64,000 nt of DNA from Chryseobacterium sp. 52 (lineage in GTDB: Bacteria; Bacteroidota; Bacteroidia; Flavobacteriales; Weeksellaceae). Positions 20,301 to 30,100 of this stretch are shown here, piece after piece. Position 1 is the stretch's first letter, and each line of letters begins with the position of its first letter. Made by a program: the position numbers and the translations under genes. The stretch covers positions 1,778,001 through 1,842,000 of the forward strand of contig NZ_PEEX01000001.1 in NCBI RefSeq assembly GCF_002754245.1, written 5' to 3'. Below the pieces are notes generated by a model. The model was given only the letters and a program-made list of their open reading frames with translations, made no database searches and was not told the origin of the DNA.

Positions 20301-21048
20301 CGATTTGGAATTACAACTCACTTCCGAAGTTTTCCTGGAGAATACATTAGAAGAAAATGCATTGTTTTATAAAACAGGAGATAGGGCCAAGTGGTTGCCA
20401 AATGGAGAAATTGAATACCTCGGGCGAAAAGACCACCAGGTTAAAATAAACGGCTTCCGGATCGAGCTTGAAGAAATCGAACTTGCTTTAAATGGCCATC
20501 CCGGTATACATAAAGCAGTTGTCCTGAAGCAAAAAGATGTAGCAGGGATGAATGCACTTTCAGCATATTTAGTGGCAGAAGAAGGCATTACTATAGAAAA
20601 TATCAGAACATTCCTTAAATTATCATTACCGGAATATATGATTCCCAACACTTTTGTTGTTATCGATAAGATGCCATTGACTCCAACAGGCAAAATTGAT
20701 AAAAGGGAACTTTTGTTAAACAAAGGCATCAAAATGACCAATGACATTGTCTATGTGGCAGCCCGTAATGATATCGAGGAAAATTTAGTCAAAATGTGGA
20801 GCAATATCCTGGATGTGAAAAATATAGGGGTTAGAGACAATTTCTTTTCTCTTGGCGGGCATAGCCTGAAAGCGACCATTGTGTTGACAAGGATTTATGC
20901 TGTTTATGGCATTAAACTTTCTGTTGAAACATTTTTCCAGTTTCCTACCATTGAGCATTTGTCAGACCATATTAGCGATCGGGTGGAGGCTAAGAAACAG
21001 AAAAGCGAAGAAAATAAAAATACCGATGTGGAAAGCTTTTTAATATAA
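14362..21048 (+). CDS. NRPS, two modules: docking-C-A(Ile/Val-like)-PCP-C-A(unassigned)-PCP
   Basis: 2228 aa. Docking domain 1-52. Module 1: C with HHIICDG from residue 207; A with IHTSGTTGVPKG near 711 and code DGFFLGVTFK, close to the published Ile code DGFFLGVVYK; PCP ENGGHS, Ser1106. Module 2: C with HHVIADG from 1295; A with IYTSGSTGNPKG near 1775 and code DANSITFVVK, which I cannot match; PCP SLGGHS, Ser2168. The second A domain has FYGPSETHVV in place of the usual YGPTE motif, marking a different A subfamily from its neighbours. The C terminus (NTDVESFLI) is an acidic/hydrophobic docking tail. Unlike the genes from 21177 onward, this gene shares no long near-identical DNA with other modules and uses mainly AGA/AGG arginine codons, so it appears older or less recombined. 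The unassigned residue is a candidate substrate for one of the CmlA-like enzymes. Confidence 0.93.
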   Translation: MKIRDYVRNLKEQHIYLKLNEDNIEVESLDEKISDETLQYIASRKSEIVDYLRLLFIEKNDFLQIENVGERAYYPLSYGQKRLWTLSQLSEGNKAYNAQDIYELNGELDIAAFKESFRWLIERHEVLRTVFRGSESGEVFQYILKGEDYFFDIQVKDFTNASNPESELEKYAKDNNEKIFNLEYGPLIEGALIKRANNQYVFIYLMHHIICDGWSRTIIMRDLIHKYNSLVTSDEYDFPNLRIQYKDYSVWQENKFKEEKFDDYKSYWLNQLEGNLSSFTVQGDKLRPKIKTYNGGLITRRINKDYTKKLKKLVNNEGVTLYMGLLSITKTLLYHYTNQTDIIIGCPVAGREHIDLESQIGFYVNTLPIRTRFAGKDTFRQLLKNIARVTTEAYDYQSYPFDKIVDDLKIPIDISGHPLFNIMIALQNNDLVSFNNQVELSNGLEVKMQNSAKNLTSKFDLLFDFVEIGGEIHSTLQYNSDIYHNSTVERMMDHFIQVAASTIDNPDIAVDLLDLVTGSERDKLLHQFNNTTRIYPKDQSIISLFEETVLNNAQNIAISFENDHITYEGLNERANRLAHLFRSEFKIQKGDTIGILKSRSAEYIITVLAILKTGAAYVPLEGEAPNDRLKLIIENSKLGFLISEDSYLEKIVQFTSIDNLKILVVNDSKLCGSDVYEFKHANESHPKRYDLSVQPVENLGIDMQSNDVAYIIHTSGTTGVPKGVIIQHQSVIKLVKEANYISIKPADALLSFSNFSFDGSIFDIFGSLLNGAKLVIPIQQSLSDLIEIDGIIKKEKVTVFFVTTALFNEMVEHSLSGINSVNCILFGGEKVSVRHVDKFKKIYPKVRLLHVYGPTENTTFSTFYEIDKLTENQSTIPIGKAISNTRCYVLNGQGKLRPVGVPGELCLAGDGLSIGYLNDLDLTAAKFIANPLVANEKIYKTGDLVRWTPQGDIEFIGRNDSQVKIRGFRIEISEIEKTILNYKSISEVLVLAQPNPLLEDDIELYAYVIGEEKLDIQKLKSDLGNHLPSYMIPAHFVQIDKMPLNKNGKVDKKKLADFYEALDYVEKDEDKLTTENEFKLAKIWKEILGLEKVGRNDNFFENGGHSLKATKLVNHVYKEFDIKLDLRDLFTSTLLKEQVSLIEEAMASTYIGIKPIQKAEYYSLSASQRRLWILSQFEGGNKAYNICGKYEFEGALDIDALKRAYQSLVERHEVLRTVFRQNDLGEVKQWVFQTKDVKDNFKYLDFSQVADAGEQIKLLVQAESEYEFDLENGPLINATVIQYAPANFIFVFVIHHVIADGWSIPIIIKELSQFYNAYRNGQKPAVEPLRIHYKDFVYWQMEQMNKESYSEARDYWIRQFSGDIPLLEMTLDTERAVMKSFKGGGISFTISKQITEKLKALFANEDTTLFMGLLGLVTVLLNKYTNKEDIIYGTPIAGREHVDLEEQVGFYVNTLPLRVQFEKDKSFRSLLSKIKQITLDAYKYQVYPFDELIKNLDITRQNNRQPLFDIMVTLHNIETDQVDYWQESFTNLKVSPYLEAEHTVSKFDLNFDFRETASETFCMLEYDSDLFTKETITGFIKHFNQIIEQVIIQPDAPVNALNCLAESETNQLLIDFNDTDVWIDPDKTIVDLFEEQVQKTPYATALVCGEKTYTYTDLNKKVNQLARYLETFSLDKNTTVFVHIDRSEWSAICMIAVLKAGAIYVPVDKAWPIHRIDYILKKSDRIVIIADDTKLSSYSEIIIRIDQELPLSKFGNHDLKKKITHDSASYIIYTSGSTGNPKGVRQTHLTLYNLMSWEIMGSGLLHHKKFLQFNSYAFDASLNDVFFALSTGGELHIIKQDIIDNLVLLKDYLIDCKIEILSLPYAVLNTLFNEIDIDFGDHSLQNIISTGEQMYVTGKLREFLIQNPQIVLFNFYGPSETHVVTAVSYSFNKGPVPLKSTIGKPIDNSKIYILNDDGQLVPVGVEGELYIGGSNLALGYDLELQLTSEVFLENTLEENALFYKTGDRAKWLPNGEIEYLGRKDHQVKINGFRIELEEIELALNGHPGIHKAVVLKQKDVAGMNALSAYLVAEEGITIENIRTFLKLSLPEYMIPNTFVVIDKMPLTPTGKIDKRELLLNKGIKMTNDIVYVAARNDIEENLVKMWSNILDVKNIGVRDNFFSLGGHSLKATIVLTRIYAVYGIKLSVETFFQFPTIEHLSDHISDRVEAKKQKSEENKNTDVESFLI

Positions 21049-21108
21049 TAGATAAAGCAAATCCGATTTTTGAACCTTGTGTGAACACCCAGTAAAAGCA
21101 AAAGAGTA

Positions 21109-21116
21109 TATCTTTG
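21109..21116 (+). promoter_or_regulatory. Possible Bacteroidota -7 element (TATCTTTG)
   Basis: The same TATCTTTG octamer as at 4032, here in the 128-bp gap before the NRPS at 21177; transcription would start about 50 nt before the ATG. The nearest upstream TTG (21077-21079) is 29 bp away, farther than the usual spacing of about 19 bp, so the -33 box is not convincing. Confidence 0.3.
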
Positions 21117-21176
21117 TGAATAGAGGATAGGCCGAATAAGGCTTTCCAAACTATTTATTCTTAATAAAAAAACATA

Positions 21177-24100
21177 ATGAAGCTTGTTGAAGAAATAATT
21201 AGAGATATCATAAATAGTTTAAATGAGATTGATGCTAAAATTTCTATTTTAGATGGTAATTTAAAAATTGATGCAAAAGTTGGAACCGTAAGCAATGATT
21301 TAATAGTTCTTATTAAAGAAAATAAGGAAGATTTGATAACATACCTGAAAGAAGGCAAACTCAACGATTCTTTCTTGATTCCAAAATCGCCGCCAAGCGA
21401 AGATTATCCGCTTTCACCGGGCCAACAGCAAATATGGACTGCCTTGAAATTTGGGGGAATAGGTGCATACAACCTGCCGATTCTTTTGAATATTGAAGGG
21501 GAAATTGATGTCTCAGTCCTAAAAAGAGCGATCGATGCACTGCTTAGGCAACATGAAGTTCTGAGATCGGTCTTTTTTGAGCAAAAAAATGGGGAAGCAC
21601 GGCAGGCGATAAAGGAAAATTGGAATGAAGATGTTTTTATATTTACTGATTTTTCTGTAGAAGCTAATGCAGAAAAATCATACCAATTGATCATAAAAAA
21701 TGCCGTAACCGAAAATTTTGACTTTGCCCAAAATCTCCTAATCCGGTTTAAATTATTAAAGATCTCAGAGAACAAATACATTTTTATTTGCGTAATGCAC
21801 CACATCATTAGTGATGGATGGTCTATGAATGTTATTGTAAATGATATCTTTGAATTGTATTATAAAATTTCTTCAAATCAATATACAGGAACCCCGAAAC
21901 ACCGTATTCAATATAAGGATTATGCGGTCTGGCAAAGATCTAGGATAGAAAATGGGGAAACGAAAATTGAAAAAGATTACTGGCTGAAAAAGTTAGAGGG
22001 TAGCCAAGACCCAATAACGATACAACCCGACAAGAAAAGGCCCCAAATAAAAAAATACGAAGGAGAAATCATCAGTAAAGCGCTTGATCGTAATGCTGTT
22101 TCGGCATTAAAAGAACTGGTTGGTACCGAACAAGCGACGTTATTTATGGGATTTTTAACCCTTGCAAAAGTTCTATTGTTCAAATATACAGCCGAAACGG
22201 ACATTGTTATCGGTTGTCCAATATCTGGAAGGAATTACCTTGAACTAGAAAATCAAATAGGCTTTTATGTTAATACCGTCCCTTACAGAACACAATTTAA
22301 CGCTGAGGATAGCTATAAGAGTTTATTGAAGAAAGTCAAAAAGACAACGTTTGAAGCTTTTCAATATGAACAATTTCCACATGAGGAAATTGCAAGCGGT
22401 TTAAACTATCAGGGCTATAAATACGGCAATCCTTTTTTTAATGTCTTATTGGCATTGCAAAACCAGAACAATGTTTTAAACTATGGTTTTGAAAAAAATG
22501 ATTCAAACAATATAAAAATTTCTCCTTTCGATGGTGAAAGTGATCTGGGCATGACTTCTAGTAAGTTTGACCTGATTTTTAACTTTGAAGAGGCAGATCA
22601 TGAAAATATGTTGTCCATTGAATTTGATAGTGAAATCTATGAACGCAAAACAGTAGAGCGTTTGGCAGATCATATGTCTATCTTATTGGCTTGTGTTGTT
22701 ACTGATCCTGAGATTCCGATCAAGGATTTGTTATTGTTGTCAACAGTGGAAGAACAGGAGTTAAAAGATTACAATATAACACAAAGTGTATATCCGCAAG
22801 GGGAGAGTATTATCAGCCTGTTTGAAAAACAGGTTAAATCCACACCGAATCATATTGCTTTGATTTTCGAAGACAATCAATTGACTTATAAAGAGCTAGA
22901 CGAGAAATCCAATCAGCTTTCGAGATATCTGCTGTCACGCTATTCATTAGGCAAAGGAGTTCTTTGCGGTATCAAGCTAGATCGCTCTTTGGATATGATA
23001 GTTTCAATATTGGCTATTCTTAAAAGTGGGAGTGGTTATGTTCCTATCGATGTTGATTATCCTCAGGATCGTATTGATTATATGCTTGAAGACAGTGGCT
23101 GTATTTTAGTTATCGATTCAGCTTTGTATGCTGATTTTGCAAACACCTGTGAATATTACGACAGCAATAGTTTAGAGATATCAATATCAGGCACCGACTT
23201 GGCATATGTAATTTATACTTCAGGTACCACAGGTCATCCAAAAGGGGTTATGGTTGAGCATAAAGGGGTTATCCGGTTAATATCAGAGACAAACTATCTA
23301 CCGTCACAAAAGTCGGATGTGCTTTTAAGTTTATCAACATTTTCTTTCGACGGATCTGTTTTTGATATTTTCTATGCTTTATTGAATGGATTGCAACTTG
23401 TTGTTCCTACAAAAGAAGAAATGTTCGATTTCAAGGTCTTATCTGATATTATCGAAAAGTATAATGTGACCGCCTTTTTTATCACAACTGCTTTATTCAA
23501 TTCTTTTGTAGATTCTGAACTCTTTAAGATTTCAAAGGTCCAGTATATTCTTTTCGGAGGAGAGAAAGTCTCTTTGCAGCATGTAAGGAAAGCAATAGAA
23601 AAATGGCCTTCTGTTCAGTTGGTTCATGTTTATGGGCCTACGGAAAATACTACATTTTCTACATTTTATAATGTTGGAACAGTGAATGAAGATTTATATA
23701 CCCTTCCAATTGGAAGGGCGATATCAAATAGTGAAGTGTTTATATTGGATGATGACCGAAACCTTTTGCCTCATGGTGTTGTTGGCGAGATCTGTGTTAG
23801 CGGTTGCGGCTTGGCCCGGGGCTACCTGAACCGTCCAGACCTTACTGCAGAAAAGTTCGTCTCTCACCCGTTCAAAGAAGGCGAACGTTTGTACCGCACT
23901 GGGGATTTGGGTAGGTGGAACTACGGAGGTTATGTTGAGTTCATGGGCAGGAACGATGACCAGATAAAGATCCGTGGTTATCGGATCGAGCTTGGAGAGA
24001 TCGCGCAGGTTATGAGCCAGCATCCCCTGATTACCAACTGTCTTGTTCATGCCAGTGAAGGTTCCTCTGAGAATAAAGAGTTGATTTTATATTATGTGAG

Positions 24101-27100
24101 TGAATCTTCGTTAAGCATTCGCGATCTACGATCTTATTTATCAGAGCGTTTACCCTCGTATATGATCCCGGGATATTATTTGCCGTTGGATGAACTTCCA
24201 TTGACATCAAATGGAAAGGTAGACAGAAAGGCACTACCCATGCCAGAAGATATGGGCATCGATACGGGTATGGAGTACGTATCTCCGCAAACTTCTACAG
24301 AGAAGATTCTGGTTAAGATCTGGAGTGATGTTTTGTCGCTGGATGCAGATAATATTGGTCTTTATGATGACTTCTTTGATTTGGGCGGTCATAGCTTGAA
24401 AGCGACACGTTTGTCGAGCCAGATCAGCAGCCGTTTTGAGGTGCAGCTAGGTCTTAAAGAACTTTTCAGATATACGAAGCTTGAAGATCAGGCTCTTCTG
24501 ATTGATAATTCCCAAAAGACAGTTCTGGCCTCTATTCCTCAGGCGAGTGTCCAGGATGATTATCCTTTGTCTTCTTCGCAGAAGCGTATGTGGATTCTGA
24601 GCCAGTTTGAGGATGCTAACCTTGCTTACAACGTAAACGGAGTTTATGAATTTGGATCAGGTTTTGATCAATCAGCATTTGAATTGGCTTATTTGGATCT
24701 CATCGTGCGTCATGAATCTTTACGTACAGTCTTCAGGGCAAATGATCAGGGTGATATCCGTCAGTTGATTCTTGATCCTGATCCTGCAAAATTCCAAGTG
24801 TCCTATTTTGATTTCCAGGATCGTAATGAAGCTGATGAATCATCGCAAAATATCTCTGATTATATCACCGAAGCGTTCGATTTATATAATGGTCCATTGT
24901 TTAAAGCCGGTCTTTTCCGTCTTTCCCCTGAGAGGTTGGTTCTAGCCTACAGCATGCACCACATCATCAGTGACGGATGGTCGCTTCAGGTTATGATCCG
25001 TGAGCTTTTGTCTCTTTACCATGCGCATGCTACGGGTACCTCGAGCGGTTTATTGCCTCTTCGTATCCAATATAAGGATTATGTTATGTGGCAGATTATG
25101 GAGAATTCTTCTTCGCATTACGATGAAATGAAAGCGTATTGGCTGGGAGAGTTCTCAGGAGATCTTCCAGTACTTAACCTTGCTGGTGATTACCCTCGTC
25201 CTGTAGTTAAGAGCTATAAAGGAAGTACCTACCATACGATACTGGATAAAACGTTGACAGCAGGACTTCATCGTGTTTCTAAAAACTCAGGAGCCACGCT
25301 GTATATGTCTTTGCTGAGTAGCATCAATGTATTATTGTACCGCTACAGTGGAGATACGGATATCATTTTGGGTTGTCCTATCACAGGGCGTGACCATATT
25401 GACCTTGACAATCAGATTGGCTTTTACCTCAATACCCTTGCTATCCGCAGCAGGTTCTCATCAGATGATAGCTTTACGCAATTGCTTTCAGATGTTCGTG
25501 ATACGACAATGAACGGTTACAAGTATAAAGGTTATGGCTTTGATGAGCTGGTTGAAGATCTGGATCTGGTACGTGATATCAGTCGTAATCCTTTGTTTGA
25601 TGTTGCGGTTGTGCTGCAGAATAATGACATTGGAGGCTCCCGGTCTCAGACAGAAGTTGCTTCTTCCGAATCAGATCCGATGATCGTTCAGGGTTATGAA
25701 AAGCCGGATGATGGTATCAGTAAGTTTGACCTGACCTTTGATTTTAGTGAGGTCTCGGGTGAATTGTACCTCTTTGTGAATTACAACACGGATATCTATA
25801 ACAGCTCTACGATTGAGCGTATGTGCCGTCATCTGGACACTCTTTTAAGATCGGCCATCGAACATCCTGATATGAGTATAAAAGATCTTGAGATATTATC
25901 TGCTGCTGACCGAATAGAGCTTCTTGAAAGCTTCAATGATACTACTGTATCTTATCCTCAGGGAGATAATATTGTGAGTTTATTTGAGAAGCAGGCTATA
26001 TCTACGCCAGATCATGTTGCCATAGTGTTTGAAGAAGAAGAGTTAACCTATAAAGAGCTAGACGAGAAATCCAACCAGCTTGCGAGATATCTGCTTTCAC
26101 GACATTCATTGGGTAGGGGAGTTCTTTGCGGTATCATGATGGATCGCTCTTTGGATATGATAGTTTCAATCTTGGCTATTCTTAAAACGGGTAGCGGTTA
26201 TGTTCCGATTGATGTTGATTATCCTCAGGATCGTATTGATTATATGGTTGAAGACAGTGGCTGTATTTTAGTTATTGATTCAGCTTTGTATGCTGATTTT
26301 GCAAACACCTGTGAATCTTACGACAGCAATAGTTTAGAGATATCAATATCAGGGAACGATCTGGCGTATGTCATTTATACTTCCGGCACCACAGGTCATC
26401 CCAAAGGTGTTATGGTAGAGCATAAAGGGGTTGTGAATCTGTGTTTCTGGCATATAGAAACCTTTGATGTTGGGCTGCATACTAAATCGACCTTATATTC
26501 TAATTATAGCTTTGATGCTTCAGTATGGGAATTATTTCCCTATTTATTAAAAGGAGCGAGTCTGTATATTGTTCCGTCAGCACTACGTCTTGATTTAATA
26601 GCGCTCAATAATTTTTATGAAGATTCTGGTATTACGCATTCGTTTTTGCCTACAGCTTTATGTGAGTCTTTTATTCAGATAGAGAATCACTCCCTGTCTT
26701 ATTTATTTACAGGAGGAGATCGTTTGTTAACTTCTAATACGAGTAACCATTATAAGTTGGTAAATAATTACGGACCAACTGAAAACAGTGTAGTTTCGAC
26801 CAGTTTTACACTTTGTCAGAGACTTTCGCAAGACATGATCCCAATAGGGAGTCCGATATCTAATACACAATTATATATCCTTGATGGTGATTTAAGATTA
26901 GTACCCAAGGGGGCAGTCGGTGAGATTTGTGTTAGTGGTTCCGGTTTAGCACGTGGCTACCTGAACCGTCCAGAGTTAACTGCAGAGAAATTCATTTCTC
27001 ATCCCTTCAAAGAAGGCGAGCGTTTATACAGGACGGGTGATTTGGGTAGGTGGCTTGCTGATGGCAACATAGAGTTCATGGGCAGGAACGATGATCAGGT

Positions 27101-30100
27101 AAAGATCCGTGGTTATCGTATCGAGCTTGGAGAGATCGCGCAGGTTATGAACCAGCATCCCCTGATTACCAACTGTCTTGTTCATGCCAGTGAAGGTTCC
27201 TCTGAGAATAAAGAGTTGATTTTATATTATGTGAGTGAATCTTCGTTAAGCATTCGTGATCTACGATCTTATTTATCAGAACGTCTACCTTCGTATATGA
27301 TCCCGGGATATTATTTGCCGTTGGCTGAACTTCCATTGACCTCAAATGGAAAGGTAGACAGAAAGGCACTACCCATGCCAGAAGATATGGGCATTGATAC
27401 AGGTGTGGAATATGTATCTCCGCAAACTTCTACAGAGAAGATCCTGGTTAAGATCTGGAGTGATGTTTTGTCGCTGGATGCAGATAATATTGGTCTTTAT
27501 GATGACTTCTTTGATTTGGGAGGTCATAGTTTGAAAGCGACACGTTTATCCAGCCAGATCAGCGACCGCCTTCATGTACATCTGGGTCTTAAAGAGCTTT
27601 TCAGACATACGAAGCTTGAAGATCAGGCTCTTCTGATCGAGAATTCCCAAAAGACAGTTCTGGCCTCTATTCCTCAGGCGAGTGTCCAGGATGATTATCC
27701 TTTGTCTTCTTCGCAGAAGCGTATGTGGATTTTGAGCCAGTTTGAGGATGCTAACCTTGCTTACAACGTAAACGGAGTGTATGAATTTGATTCAGGTTTT
27801 GATCAATCAGCTTTTGAATTGGCCTATTGGGATCTGATCGTGCGTCATGAATCTTTACGTACAGTCTTCCGTGCGAATGTCCATGGTGATATCCGTCAGT
27901 TGATTCTTGATCCTGATCCTGCAAAATTCCAAGTGTCCTATTTTGATTTCCAGGATCGTAATGAAGCTGATGAATCATCGCAAAAGATCTCTGAGTATAT
28001 CACCGAAGCGTTCGATTTATATAATGGTCCATTGTTTAAAGCCGGTCTGTTCCGTCTTTCCCCGGAGAGGTTGGTTCTAGCCTACAGCATGCACCATATC
28101 ATCAGTGACGGATGGTCGTTACAGGTTATGATGCGTGAGCTTCTGGCTCTTTACCATGCGCATGCTACGGGTACCTCGAGCGGTTTATTGCCTCTTCGTA
28201 TCCAATATAAGGATTATGTTATGTGGCAGATTATGGAGAATTCTACTGCCCATTACGATGAAATGAAAGCGTACTGGCTGGGAGAGTTCTCAGGAGATCT
28301 TCCAGTACTTAACCTTGCTGGTGATTACCCTCGTCCTGTAGTTAAGAGCTATAAAGGAAGTACCTACCATACGATACTGGATAAAACGTTGACAGCAGGA
28401 CTTCATCGTGTTTCTAAAAACTCAGGAGCCACGCTGTATATGTCTTTGCTGAGTAGCATCAATGTATTATTGTACCGCTACAGTGGAGATACGGATATCA
28501 TTTTGGGTTGTCCTATCACAGGGCGTGACCATATCGACCTTGACAATCAGATTGGCTTTTACCTCAATACCCTTGCTATCCGCAGCAGGTTCTCATCAGA
28601 TGATAGCTTTACGCAATTGCTTTCAGATGTTCGTGATACGACAATGAACGGTTACAAGTATAAAGGTTATGGCTTTGATGAGCTGGTTGAAGATCTGGAT
28701 CTGGTACGTGATATCAGTCGTAATCCTTTGTTTGATGTTGCGGTTGTGCTGCAGAATAATGACATTGGAGGCTCCCGGTCTCAGACAGAAGTTGCTTCTT
28801 CCGAATCAGATCCGATGATCGTTCAGGGTTATGAAAAGCCGGATGATGGTATCAGTAAGTTTGACCTGACCTTTGATTTTAGTGAGGTCTCGGGTGAATT
28901 GTACCTCTTTGTGAATTACAACACGGATATCTATAACAGCTCTACGATTGAGCGTATGTGCCGTCATCTGGACACTCTTTTAAGATCGGCCATCGAACAT
29001 CCTGATATGAGTATAAAAGAGCTGGAGATTTTATCTGCTGCTGACCGAATAGAGCTTCTTGAAAGCTTCAATGATACTACTGTATCTTATCCTCAGGGAG
29101 ATAATATTGTGAGTTTATTTGAGAAGCAGGCTATATCTACGCCAGATCATGTTGCCATAGTGTTTGAAGAAGAAGAGTTAACCTATAAAGAGCTAGACGA
29201 GAAATCCAACCAGCTTGCGAGATATCTGCTCTCACGACATTCATTGGGTAGGGGAGTTCTTTGCGGTATCATGATGGATCGCTCTTTGGATATGATAGTT
29301 TCAATCTTGGCTATTCTTAAAACGGGTAGCGGTTATGTTCCGATTGATGTTGATTATCCTCAGGATCGTATTGATTATATGGTTGAAGACAGTGGCTGTA
29401 TTTTAGTTATTGATTCAGCTTTGTATGCTGATTTTGCAAACACCTGTGAATCTTACGACAGCAATAGTTTAGAGATATCAATATCAGGGAATGATTTGGC
29501 GTATGTCATTTATACTTCCGGTACCACAGGTCATCCCAAAGGGGTTATGGTAGAGCATAAAGGGGTTGTGAATCTGTGTTTCTGGCATATAGAAACCTTT
29601 GATGTTGGGCCGCATACTAAATCGACCTTATATTCTAATTATAGCTTTGATGCTTCAGTATGGGAATTATTTCCCTATTTATTAAAAGGAGCGAGTCTGT
29701 ATATTGTTCCGTCAGCAGTGCGTCTTGATTTAATAGCGCTCAATAATTTTTATGAAGATTCTGGTATTACGCATTCGTTTTTGCCTACAGTTTTATGTGA
29801 GTCTTTTATTCAGATAGAGAATCACTCCCTGTCTTATTTATTTACAGGAGGAGATCGTTTGTTAACTTCTAATACGAGTAACCATTATAAGTTGGTAAAT
29901 AATTACGGACCAACTGAAAACAGTGTAGTTTCGACCAGTTTTACACTTTGTCAGAGACTTTCGCAAGACATGATCCCAATAGGGAGTCCGATATCTAATA
30001 CACAATTATATATCCTTGATGGTGATTTAAGATTAGTACCCAAGGGGGCAGTCGGTGAGATTTGTGTTAGTGGTTCCGGTTTAGCACGTGGCTACCTGAA

